Origin: Pseudeuparius sepicola
Taxonomy: Eukaryota; Arthropoda; Insecta; Coleoptera; Anthribidae
Reading direction: 5' to 3'
DNA length: 64,000 nt
NCBI GenBank assembly: GCA_963920635.1
Contig: OY987308.1
Span: forward strand, 3,476,225-3,540,224
The notes under the pieces were generated by a model. The model was not told the DNA's origin. It did not search any database and worked only from the letters and a program-made list of their open reading frames with translations. The translations under genes and the position numbers were made by a program. This document shows, one piece after another, positions 44,679-54,642 of this stretch; the stretch's first letter is position 1, and the number at the start of each line of letters is the position of its first letter.

Positions 44679-45809
44679 CACGGGCGTAGCCAGGATTTAC
44701 TTTTGGGGGGGGTTTAGTTTGAGAAGTAAATAAAACAACAAAAATATACTTACATGAAATTTAATATCTATATATTCATCCGAAAAACTACGACATATTT
44801 ATAAAGTTCTTAACTTTAAATGAAATGGATAAATTAATTTCGTTCCTCTGCGCTAAATCTAAAACCATTAAAGAAGAAATCTTCGGCTTTTTCTTTTAAA
44901 TATATCCACTACTTCATCTGCATGAATTTCTGTTCCATAGTGAATGTTCATTAGAGCCAAACCATTAAGTCTGTTTTCACTTGTAGTGTTTCGTAAATAG
45001 TTTTTCAGTCTCCTTAGGCTCGAGAAAGACCTTTCTGGGGTAGCAGTGGATACAGGAATGGTAGCCAAGATTTGTAGTAATGTGTAAATATTAGGATAAA
45101 GGTTTTTATCGCACATATCTAGGCATTCCAAACTAGATTTCGGGGTAGGCAGTCTTCTTATCAGCATGCAAGGTAGCTGAAGCTTTGATAGCTAAATCCA
45201 AATTTGTTTCTTTATTAGAAACCCCTTGACCTTGACTACACCACCTTTTCCAGTAGTCCATACCTTTAAGTTTATCACCCTTCCTTTTTTTCCCCTCCAT
45301 TTTTCGACAGTAATAATGATTCACGTATCTATCCTTAAGAAGGTCATCGAATAACAGCGCACTAAAATTACTCACATACACGGTACACTTAATTCTCTTC
45401 ACTATTCGTTCACCACTTTTCACTTTTATTCCCTTCGAGTTCGCATGGAACAATACTGCCGTAAGCGCGGTCACGCGCCGCGGCGCCGCTTATATAGCAG
45501 CCCAGTAGCCGTCCAGAAACTTCCACGAACTTCCACAAAGTTCCGCTCATTTCGACCGAGGGGCGTGGCGAATAATCGAGAAACAACGCAAAGTGTCCCT
45601 ACAATACAAAATAGTTCGGCTGCAACTGCGTCTGCCTCTCGTCAAAAGATGGCGCTAGGCGCTACTATTACTACATAATATATTCAAACGTAATAATAAT
45701 TTAACTCTTCACTCCTCGTATTTTTTCGGTATAATATTAGGTAATATTTTGCTTATTTCGGGGGGGGGGGGGTTGAACCCCCGAAACCCCCCCCTTGGCT
45801 ACGCCCGTG
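44679..45809 (-). mobile_element. hAT deletion derivative, copy 5, without TSD
   Basis: Complete TIRs and the same interior as copies 3 and 4. Left flank CCTCTAAC and right flank CTGCTGCG do not match, unlike the other full copies. The insertion point is the apex of the surrounding foldback. Confidence 0.9.
44868..45474 (-). pseudogene. hAT transposase remnant ORFs, copy 5
   Basis: Dimerisation part 45167-44868 (TATPERSFSSLRRLKNYLRN) and stub 45474-45133. Here the stub frame stays open upstream to the TATA region because TAA in the leader became TAT (VYVSNFSALLFDDLLKD). No catalytic core. Confidence 0.83.
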
Positions 45810-46693
45810 CTGCTGCGCAGTCGTGGTATTTTCAGCTTTGGGATTATAATTAGTAAAATTCACGAAAGGTATTATCGATAATAGGCACACCACTTGTTAT
45901 ATTACCCCTGAAAAACTGCCATTTTCACATGAAGAAAAGCGTGACATGATTCAAATTTATTATTCCTCAAATATAAATGACGACTAAGGGATATTGGACG
46001 AGCTATAAGCTGCTGCATTGTGCCTTGAGGAAGAAGGAGAACAAATTGAACATTTATTGTAAAATAAAATTGTCTACTCGCCTAAGTTTTTGTTGCTCTT
46101 GTGTTTCCAGTTTGACTTTTTTAGTGTTAATGTGTTATATGGCAAATGACGAATAAATAACAAGGTCTCAGATCATAATGTCGTGGTATGTTTATGATTT
46201 ATTTAATCAATAAATTTTCATTAGCTGAATTTTTACTGAACAATATTCCAAAGCACACTTCGCAACAATAGGTAACTAGGCTTTTGTTTCCAAGGCACTC
46301 TATGCAAATACGTCAAACATTATGGGGCTTACGTTTCCAAGGCATTCTATGCAAAAACGATTAATTTTATATTACGGCAAGAAAAACAAAGTAAAGCATA
46401 ACTTATCATATCTTTTTAACCAGAAAAAAATCCTCTTTTCAAAAATGCAAAAATCCAATATGGCGCCTATAAGAAAAATAAAAGTTGATCGTCATATCTT
46501 TGTCCAGGAAGGCGACAAAAAAAATGCGATTCCATATTTGGATTCTTTGTAAAAAAAATGCCTTAATAATGTTTAACTTAGAAATGTCTAGCTCCATTCG
46601 TTTTCGTTAAAAAAAATAAAAACAAAAACGACAATTTTCAGTTTTTTAGCATTATTTTCAAAACGAGAAGGTCCAGCCAAAAATCTTTTACCA

Positions 46694-46953
46694 TAAATAA
46701 TAAATGATGTTTAGTGGCATATCAGGTAAGGATATCAATTGAAAAAAATGCACTCCAGCCGGGACTTGAACCCGGGACTCCTACTGTGGCCGTAGGCACT
46801 TTAACCAACTAAGCTACCGGAGATAAGGGTTCCATCGGCTAGGTGTTATTTATTCCAATTGATATATAGTTTTTTTCAATTGATATCCTTACCTGATATG
46901 CCACTAAACATCATTTATTATTTATAATTATTACAGGTACTAAAAATCTTTCT
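46694..46953. mobile_element. Foldback carrying a tRNA-like gene, copy 2, 11-bp TSD
   Basis: Same arms as 18458-18824 but the left arm starts 31 bp inside (TAAATAATAAATGATG) and the unique hairpin part is lost. ATCTTTTACCA is duplicated at 46683-46693 and 46954-46964. One-sided truncation with an 11-bp duplication looks like target-primed insertion more than cut-and-paste. Confidence 0.72.
46752..46823 (-). tRNA. tRNA-like sequence inside foldback, copy 2 (best cloverleaf)
   Basis: 72 nt on the minus strand. Acceptor CTCCGG/CTGGAG pairs 6 bp, D stem GCTT/AAGT, anticodon stem CCTAC/GTAGG perfect with loop GGCCACA, T stem CCGGG/CCCGG perfect around TTCAAGT. Position 33 is G, not T; the anticodon would read CCA. 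The preserved structure in both copies suggests selection for Pol III transcription or a young source, not a decoding tRNA. Confidence 0.5.
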
Positions 46954-47111
46954 ATCTTTTACCATGTTACTCGGCATCAAATTCCGCAACTTTTCCCCAA
47001 TTTAACCGACCTCGTATCTCTTAAGATAACCAAGATCCCCATGCATAGACTCGAAATACGGTCACCCTATAATCTATACATGTAGTGTTTGAACCTTGGC
47101 AAATATTTCAG

Positions 47112-47259
47112 GTATTAATGGACTAAATATACCTGCGTTCGATCCAGTAGAGGTGCAATCGCTCAACATCGGTGCTGGAAATTCGGCTGTTCATTTAGAA
47201 CAAAAATACAAAAACATCTTCGTCAGCGGACTGAGCGTTGGTAAAATATCAAGGGCACA
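47112..47259 (+). CDS. Takeout/JHBP-like protein, exon 3
   Basis: Acceptor AAATATTTCAG; in phase 1 (G+GT gives Gly) and out phase 2. It reads INGLNIPAFDPVEVQSLNIG then YKNIFVSGLSVGKISRAQ. The pattern G...L.IP..DP..V..L.I and ..N..V.GLS...I is that of takeout proteins between the disulphide and the central sheet. Confidence 0.9.
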
Positions 47260-48321
47260 GTAAGTTAACCATACGAAAACTTTGAATACTCACACATTAT
47301 TGACAAAGCCTCGCCAATTGTTTTTGGAATGAGACCAAAACGAAAAAAAAAAGAAAAACCAGGAAAATATGTACCGGCAAACATATACAGGGTGATTGAG
47401 TCGTGACGTAAAAAATTTTAACCACACAATGAGGGAAGCTCAATAAAAAGGAAAATGCGAAAAAAAAATTTTTGGCGAAGTTTAAATCGTGGGCAAATCA
47501 ACCTTGAAGAGGGCTTTATTCGCAACTGCTAAGCGTTCATTTTGACATTGGCGTATAGATGGCGCTGCGGTTCAAAGAAACTTTTCGATCCTAGGCACAT
47601 TGAAACGTAGCGCATTTGAAAGACTGGGGAAAATTTTGTTCTATGGATTATTTTCCTATTGTTAGTAGTTTCTGAGAGTAAATGAATTTTACTTCCCGTA
47701 TTATCTAAAATGACAATTATTTCTGCCACTGTCTGAAAAAATAGTTATGGCTTGCTTGATAAAACCTTCTCACCTGAATGAAAAATGCAAAGAAATTTTC
47801 TTAAATACTAAATATCTCGAAAACGGGTAGTTTTTGGTATAGAATGTTATTTACGTAAAATGTGGGGCTTGGACGCCGGCATCCAACAAACTATAGAAAT
47901 ATGGGTCATTCCATTTGAAAAAATAAGTTATTGCTGTTTGAAATTTTCTGATTTTGAGAGCCTGTTATGAACACACTGTATATGCAAAAACCAATTTCGA
48001 CATACCACACCACACACGGTTGTGCTGTCATACTTCGGCTAAAATATATCTTTGATATCTATTAAAATAAAAAGAAAAATTCGATATCTTGGCAACGCTG
48101 TATCCAAAATACAAAATAAAAAAACGGTTCTGTAGCAAATTTCAGAGAGAATGCAAATATTCCAAAGGATTAATGCAATTGTCAAAATCTAAAAAATATT
48201 TTATTTTTGTGCTGCAAATACGAATCGCCCTGTATATGTGAAAATAAAAGAGAGGTTACGTACACTGCCAACCTTACAACTTTTGTATTCAAGTTTTTTT
48301 CGTATCTCTTACGGTTCCTGA

Positions 48322-49452
48322 CACGGGCGTAGCCAGGATTTAGTTTTGGGGGGGGGGTTTAGTTTGAGAAGTAAATAAAACAACAAAAATATACTTACAT
48401 GAAATTTAATATCTATATATTCATCCGAAAAACTACGACATATTTATAAAGTTCTTAACTTTAAATGAAATGGATAAATTAATTTCGTTCCTCTGCGCTA
48501 AATCTAAAACCATTAAAGAAGAAATCTTCGGCTTTTTCTTTTAAATATATCCACTACTTCATCTGCATGAATTTCTGTTCCATAGTGAATGTTCATTAGA
48601 GCCAAACCATTAAGTCTGTTTTCACTTGTAGTGTTTCGTAAATAGTTTTTCAGTCTCCTTAGGCTCGAGAAAGACCTTTCTGGGGTAGCAGTGGATACAG
48701 GAATGGTAGCCAAGATTTGTAGGTAGTAATGTGGAAATATTAGGATAAAGGTTTTTATCGCACATATCTAGGCATTCCAAACTAGATTTCGGGGTAGGCA
48801 GTCTTCTTATCAGCATGCAAGGTAGCTGAAGCTTTGATAGCTAAATCCAAATTTGTTTCTTTATTAGAAACCCCTTGTACTTGACTACACCACTTTTTCC
48901 AGTAGTCCATACCTTTAGGTTTATCACCCTTCCTTTTTTTTCCCTCCATTTTTCGACAGTAATAATGATTCACGTATATATCCTTAACAAGGTCATCGAA
49001 TAACAGCGCACTAAAATTACTCACTTACACGGTACACTTAATTCTCTTCACTATTCGTTCACCACTTTTCACTTTTATTCGCTTCGAGTTCGCATGGAAC
49101 AATACTGCCTTAAGCGCGGTCACGCGCCGCGGCGCCGCTTATATAGCAGCCCAGTAGCCGTCCAGAAACTTCCACGAACTTCCACAAAGTTCAGCTCATT
49201 TCGACCTAGGGGCGTGGCGAATAATCGAGAAACAACGCAAAGTGTCCCTACAATACAAAATAGTTCGGCTGCAACTGCGTCTGCCTCTCGTCAAAAGATG
49301 GCGCTAGGCGCTACTATTACTACATATATTCAAACGTAATAATAATTTAACTCTTCACTCCTCGTATTTTTTCGGTATAATATTAGGTAATATTTTGCTT
49401 ATTTCGGGGGGGGGTTTGAACCCCCGAAACCCCCCCTTTGGCTACGCCCGTG
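48322..49452 (-). mobile_element. hAT deletion derivative, copy 6, 8-bp TSD
   Basis: Full TIRs; GTTCCTGA duplicated at 48314-48321 and 49453-49460. The dimerisation frame is broken by a 4-nt insertion near 48722 (frames 48816-48622 and 48713-48513), and GAGGGGCG reads TAGGGGCG at 49206. Confidence 0.93.
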
Positions 49453-49485
49453 GTTCCTGAGATCCAGGGCGTATTACCAACTATT

Positions 49486-49700
49486 TGGGACACGCGTAGA
49501 TACATGAAATCCATCGTATACGAAACTGAAGTCGAGAGCGAGCAAGAGTTACATGCGCGAATTGAAGATGCTGCCGTTCAAATTCGCAATACCTAATCCC
49601 GGATTATTTGCCCGTATTTGTGGATCGCTTACGAACAGATTTATTAACTTGTGTGTTAAAGTTAGTGGTGGTATTTTCGAACCGCTTCTCTAATGCGTTT
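49486..49700 (+). pseudogene. DDE transposase C-terminal remnant of element K
   Basis: Reads LWDTRRYMKSIVYETEVESE then QELHARIEDAAVQIRNT-stop, resuming in another frame PGLFARICGSLTNRFINLCV and GGIFEPLL-stop. This is the LWG.LKS.VYET.VES..EL..RI..A...I..TPG.F.R family end that follows the catalytic block seen at 6851. Confidence 0.75.
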
Positions 49701-49974
49701 TGGTGCCTGTTTTACATTTTGTGTTTAGTTCAGGCGCGGTCTTGGGGGGGGGCATGACCCCCCTAATAAAATGAAAAAATAATAATAATTAAAAAATAGA
49801 TGCGAACATTATTACTAATATTATCTAACCTAGTGTCCACGGATTGAGTTCACATAAAGTGTAAATAACAAAAAATTTTCGAGTTGTAATTTGAGCTTCT
49901 GGAGATCAGCGCTGCTTGGTTTGAAACTAATTGACATAATTTTACTTTCGAAAAATCACCTTGGATATCATGAA

Positions 49975-50515
49975 GAAACTAATTTTCCACATCAGTAAAG
50001 TACACTTTTTGTAGGTTTTACGGCAAAATGTTATTAAGGAACTTGTTCAGAATGAAAAAACTGAGTAGGTTTGCGAAATTTTGAAAGTCTATTCCTATAC
50101 TTTGATTTTTTGGCATTTTGCACATTTTTTTTAAGAAAAGTGTTATGTGTTATTAAGAAAACTTGTTGTGAATGAAAAACTGGATAGGTGTGAAAAATTC
50201 CAACTTTGATTTTTGTGCGTTTTAATTTTTTAGCATAAAAAATCAAAGTCGACTTAGGCTTTTGAAAATTTTCACACCTGTCCAATTTTTCACTGTCAAC
50301 AAGTTTTCTTAATAACATTTTGATGTAGAAACTACACAAAATGCACTTTTCTTTAAAAAAATGTGAAAAATGCCAAAAAATCAAAGTATAGGCCCACACT
50401 TTCGAAATTTCGCAAACCTATTCAGCTTTTCATTCTGCACAAGTTTCCTTAATAACATTTTGCCGTAAAACCTACAAAAAAGGCACTTTACTGAGGTGGA
50501 AAATTAGTTTTTCTA
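49975..50515. repeat. Foldback of about 540 bp
   Basis: AACTAATTTTCCACATCAGT, GTTTTACGGCAAAATGTTAT and TTTGATTTTTTGGCATTTT are mirrored in 50330-50515. Centre near 50245. The 121-codon minus frame here is arm sequence, not a gene. Confidence 0.65.
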
Positions 50516-50718
50516 CGACCATGCTTAAGCTTTTGCTACCCGTACTGGAATAAACTTCATTCCAGTACAGATTTTTGTAACCAATAGGAATGCGATATCA
50601 CGATTATTGCGGTCCATATCAAAACTGCCATGAACAAGTGACAGCAGTGACAGCGTCCAAAAATTGATTTGTCAGAACGTGTTTTTATACTTGTGGTTGA
50701 ATTATTTTGCAAATTGAA

Positions 50719-51295
50719 ATGTTTAATATGGATATTGAAAGTGAAATTGAAAACTTAACTCCTCCAGAAATGGTCGAACAGGTTCCAAAGGCAGCAACAA
50801 TTTATTACCGGCAAAATCAGCAAAAATATATGAAAAATTATTATACATGGAATTTATGGATCGGAAAAATCAAAACAAGGCAAGGAGCTTTTCCGAAAAT
50901 GTCTTAATAGTTTATTTTGATCAGTTATCAACAAAATGGAAATCTTCCACTTTATGGAAGCCATATTCGATCTTGAAATTAATGTTATCTATTAGACATA
51001 ATATACCTAGATATATCCTTATATCCCAAATTGCATGCCTTACTGAAAAGAAAAGGCGAAGGATATAAACCTAAACAATCTAATACCTTTTCTACAAATC
51101 ACATAAAGCGATTTATTACAGAAGCACCAGATGCTAAATATTTGTTGTCCAAAGTAAGTCCCTACAGATTTTATTATGCCGATCATTATTATCATTGTAT
51201 TGACTAAAGTATATAGTTTTCAATACAAATACTATTTTTCGTAGGTAGTATGTATCTTCGGAATTATGGGAGCCTGTAGAAGACATGAATAATTA
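50719..51295 (+). pseudogene. Crypton-like tyrosine recombinase remnant with a splice junction
   Basis: Three frames in order: MFNMDIESEIENLTPPEMVE; then NKARSFSENVLIVYFDQLST and KWKSSTLWKPYSILKL; then PKLHALLKRKGEGYKPKQSN and TNHIKRFITEAPDAKYLLSK. A canonical GTAAGT at 51154 and TTTTCGTAG at 51244 join it to VVCIFGIMGACRRHE, where the R of GACRR resembles the first catalytic arginine of tyrosine recombinases. Two frameshifts and a stop after RRHE show it is dead. The Helentron-like cluster cuts it at 51328, so the catalytic HxR...Y half is not seen. Family recognition is from the SENV, YF.ELS.KWK..TLW, KR...GYKPK and GACRR words of an insect Crypton-like family. Confidence 0.6.
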
Positions 51296-51327
51296 CACTA
51301 GTTGGAATTTACGGATGTAAATGATTT

Positions 51328-51938
51328 TTCTTGAAATCGGCATTAAAATGTCCCAAAATCGTCATGAAAAGCACAGAAATCGTACAATAATGTAGCCCAT
51401 TATTGTACGATTTTTTCAATAAGTAGGCCTTGGCGAGATGTAAACATCAAACGTCAGACGCGGAGAAATCGCCCGTCAAAAGTGACCAAATATTCAAAAC
51501 CCGGCCGATAAAGGCTCATTTAACTTTTCGTACACATTGCGAAATTGTTTCCGATAGAAGCGCAATCCTTCAGTATACATATTTTAGTAAATTTGAATAT
51601 CAATAGATTTGTTGTGTAGGCTGCATAAGAAGCAGCAGTTTGGTTTTTCTGTCAGAAGGTGCCGTACATCATTATAGTTGTCCTAGGTGTACAGCGATCG
51701 GTAAAGCCAAGCAACGCCGCGCGTAGTCGGTTCGTGGACGGGTGATCCCTTATTATTATTTTCTTGCCTAATATAACTTTTTTTTTCCGATTTCAAGAAA
51801 AATATAATATGTACCTCGGCACTGAAATTCTTTTTATGACTCATGTGGTTTATTTGCCTCGGCCAGAGGCCTCAGCAACTAAACTCCACATGAGTCATAA
51901 AAAGTTGAACTTCAGTGCCTTGGTACATAAATAACTAT
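51328..51938 (+). mobile_element. Helentron-like element, copy 2
   Basis: Same structure as 11348-11938 plus a 31-bp hairpin insertion (CGTACAATAAT...ATTATTGTACG) near 51388. It carries the 5S-like segment near 51695-51750. It is joined head-to-tail to copy 3 with no spacer. Confidence 0.68.
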
Positions 51939-52545
51939 TTCTTGAAATCGGCATTAAAATGTCCCAAAATCGTCATTAAAAGCACAGAAATCGTACAATA
52001 ATGTAGCCCATTATTGTACGATTTTTTCAATAAGTAGGCCTTGGCGAGATGTAAACATCAAACGTCAGACGCGGAGAAATCGCCCGTCAAAAGTGACCAA
52101 ATATTCAAAACCCGGCCGATTAAGGCTCATTTAACTTTTCGTACACATTGCGAAATTGTTTCCTATAGAAGCGCAATCCTTCAGTATACATATTTTAGTA
52201 AATTTGAAAATCAATAGATTTGTTGTGTAGGGTGCACAAGAAGCAGCAGTTTGGTTTTTCTGTTAGAAGGTGCCGTACGTCATTATGCTTGTCCTAGGTA
52301 GAGCGATCGGTAAAGTCAAGCAACGCCGCGCGTAGTCGGTTCGTGGACGGGTGATCCCTTATTATTATTTTCTTGCCTAATAAAACTTTTTTTTTCCGAT
52401 TTCAAAAAAAATATAATATGTACCTCGGCACTGAAGTTCTTTTTATGACTCATGTGGTTTATTTGCCTCGGCCAGAGGCCTCAGCAACTAAACTCCACAT
52501 GAGTCATAAAAAGTTGAACTTCAGTGCCTTGGTACATAAATAACA
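51939..52545 (+). mobile_element. Helentron-like element, copy 3
   Basis: Starts TTCTTGAAATCGG directly after ATAACTA of copy 2. It contains the 31-bp hairpin, the 5S-like segment (about 52302-52360) and the 3' hairpin. Confidence 0.68.
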
Positions 52546-52555
52546 ATTATAAATA

Positions 52556-53158
52556 ACTATTATGTACCAAGGCACTGAAGTTCAACTTTTTATGACTCAT
52601 GTGGAGTTTAGTTGCTAAGGCCTCTGGCCGAGGCAAATAAACCACATGAGTCATAAAAAGAACTTCAGTGCCGAGGTACATATTATTTTTTTTTGAAATC
52701 GGAAAAAAATGTTTTATTAGGCAAGAAAATAATATTAAGGGATCACCCGCCCATGAACCGACTACGCGCGGCGTTGCTTGACTTTGACGATCGATCTACC
52801 TAGGACAAGTATGATGAGACACGGCACCTTCTGACAGAAAAACCAAATTGCTGCTTCTTGTGCAGCCTACACAACAAATCTATTGATATTCAAATTTACT
52901 AAAATATGTATACTGAAGGATTGCGCTTCTATAGGAAACAATTTCGCAATGTGTACGAAAAGTTAAATGAGCCTTTATCGGCCGGGTTTTGAATATTTGG
53001 TCACTTTTGACGGGCGATTTCTCCGCGTCTGACGTTTGATGTTTACATCTCGCCAAGGTCTACTCATTGAAAAAATCGTACAATAATGGGCTACATTATT
53101 GTACGATTTCTGTGCTTTTAATGACGATTTTGGGACATTTTAATGCCGATTTCAAGAA
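52556..53158 (-). mobile_element. Helentron-like element, copy 4 (inverted)
   Basis: Reverse orientation, tail-to-tail with copy 3 across AATTATAAATA. Ends CCGATTTCAAGAA at 53158. It has several private changes (for example ATGATGAGACACG near 52811). Confidence 0.66.
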
Positions 53159-53162
53159 AATA

Positions 53163-53468
53163 ACTATTATTTCTGACCGGGATATTATAAGCTTATATCG
53201 TCATAGTTACGCTATCAATAAAGAGGGTCATAACTCCCTTGGGACATTATACATTCTATAATTCCCTCTACCTTTCACAAGTAAAAATAAAATAACAATA
53301 TTTTATTGAAATCGGTCAGAAATAAAGTTATCTATGTACCACGGGAATTAATGGGCCTTAATAACCTCAGGCAATTGCTGTCGCAACGCAAAGTTTGCCA
53401 TCGGTAATTAAGGCCCTTATAATTCCCTTGATACATAAATAACTATAATATAATAATAAAATAATTAT
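53163..53468 (+). mobile_element. Second Helentron-like family member
   Basis: ATTTCTGACCG at the left has its inverse CGGTCAGAAAT at about 53312, followed by a hairpin (ATGTACCACGGGAATTAATG...TTATAATTCCCTTGATACAT) ending CATAAATAACTATA. Same layout and same last bases as copies 1-4 but unrelated interior. Confidence 0.5.
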
Positions 53469-53567
53469 AATTTTTTCGTTATGTTTTTGCTAATAAAGTT
53501 GTCCTGGTTAAAGTTATTTTTATTACTAATTTCACAAAAATTGTTAATTTAGAACAATACCTACTGT

Positions 53568-54000
53568 CAATGACGTCAGAACCTATAGACAGGTTTGTTT
53601 TGATAAACGCTTGACGCCCAGAACTAATCACAATCTAAGCGCTCCATGAAATTATTCCGAAAATGTCGCGAGATTGTCAGAAATTACCCCTTTTGTCGAG
53701 CCGTAGCGAACTTATTTCGACTCTGGGCTCGGAGGCTGGCGTCGTTAGACCATCCCCCGAGTCTTCAGGTGAGGCTCCGATGCTTCCGGCGCCCCCAAAG
53801 AAGAAAAAACATGCGATATCTGAGTGTGATTCTGGAGGAACTATAACCGGGAATCACCGGGTGTATAGTTGGTTGATGGTTGACTTTCTGTCTTTGTTTG
53901 TAGCATGTTTTTAGAGTAGTATGGATATATTTAATCTTGGAGTCAAAATAAAGGGCATTTTAACAATGGGGCACCACGTCTATAGGTTGTGACGTCATTG
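53568..54000. mobile_element. 433-bp element with 23-bp TIR and 8-bp TSD
   Basis: CAATGACGTCAGAACCTATA (GAC) and its inverse differ at one base. CCTACTGT is duplicated at 53560-53567 and 54001-54008; the empty site CAATACCTACTGTAAATA is present in copy 1 at 33358-33375. Type consistent with hAT or P superfamilies. Confidence 0.85.
53663..53914 (+). CDS. Unrecognised short ORF in the 433-bp element
   Basis: 83 codons: MSRDCQKLPLLSSRSELIST, then Ser/Pro-rich and PKKKKH, a possible nuclear-localisation cluster. It might be the first exon of the parent transposase kept in a deletion derivative. GC content exceeds that of the surroundings. Low support for expression. Confidence 0.3.
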   Translation: MSRDCQKLPLLSSRSELISTLGSEAGVVRPSPESSGEAPMLPAPPKKKKHAISECDSGGTITGNHRVYSWLMVDFLSLFVACF

Positions 54001-54642
54001 CCTACTGTAAATAAAGAATTCCAAATAAATAAATCCCATTTCTCAGCCTACTACGAAATTATAATTTTTTCGAATTCACGCGCACCGCGACACAAAATTG
54101 CGTTTTTCATGAAAACGGTTAAGGTTTTCGTATTTTTACAAGAGACATTTTTTGTTCAAAATCGAATGTAATTTAATATTCCTCTGTCTAAAATGCAGAA
54201 TTTTTAAAGACAAAAAAGTTTAAAACACTTTTGTTCGAAAGTAACGACGTAGCCAACGCCCTCTAGCGGCTAGAAGAAAGTTGATAGAAAATTCATAACC
54301 GCCGTCCCAGAAAACATAAAAGTACCAATTTTCAACTCGAAAATACTATTTTTTTTTCTGTTTTTAAAAGAAAACTTTGACGCCCTGTATGTCGAAAACG
54401 AAGCGTTTTTGGACCAAATGTTATATGAAGAACCCCATTTATTTTTAAAAATACTACTCAAATTTTGAGTATGGCGGTTTAACTTCGACTCACCCTGTAT
54501 GTAAACTCAATCTGTGGATACACCATATACAGTGTCCTCCAAAAAGTTGGCACCAAATAAAAACAACTTACTTAAAAACTAAAGGAGTACATATTCAGGT
54601 ATAGCCCCCCCCCCTCTTCGCAAATGGATATGACCGCGCCTG

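Larger units (their letters stand above)
43744..47046. repeat. Large foldback in takeout-like intron 2, interrupted twice
   Basis: ATGCATGGGGCTCTTGGTTA at the left is mirrored by ACCAAGATCCCCATGCAT at 47029-47046. The arms pair through TCGTTTTGAAAATAA, AACATTATTTTTAC and GCATAGAGTGCCTTGGAAAC with their inverses. A hAT copy sits at the apex (44679-45809) and a tRNA-like foldback in the right arm (46694-46953). Without them it is about 1.9 kb. No transposase was found. Confidence 0.75.
53469..54497. mobile_element. Foldback H, copy 2 (left half missing)
   Basis: From TTTTTTCGTTATGTTTTTGC it follows 33280-33874 to the CACCCTG-TA end. It is interrupted at 53568-54000. Confidence 0.78.
49731..54642. 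mobile_element. 4.9-kb element with CAGGCGCGGTC ends (hAT-like MITE filled by insertions)
   Basis: CAGGCGCGGTCTTGGGGGGGG at the left and CCCC...GACCGCGCCTG at the right are 11-bp inverted ends with inner G tracts, like the other hAT-type elements here. Flanks GTTTAGTT and TTTAGGTT are similar but not identical, so the duplication is uncertain. The content is mostly secondary insertions. Confidence 0.5.

Noticed and set aside
47398..48236. Element K ending at CGAATCGCCCTG near 48236
   Set aside because: Only about 12 bp match the left end, whereas 54843 matches over about 40 bp and brings the transposase fragment inside.
50034..50399. 121-codon minus-strand ORF
   Set aside because: Lies wholly within palindrome arms; Lys/Phe-rich translation of AT-rich DNA, no domain.
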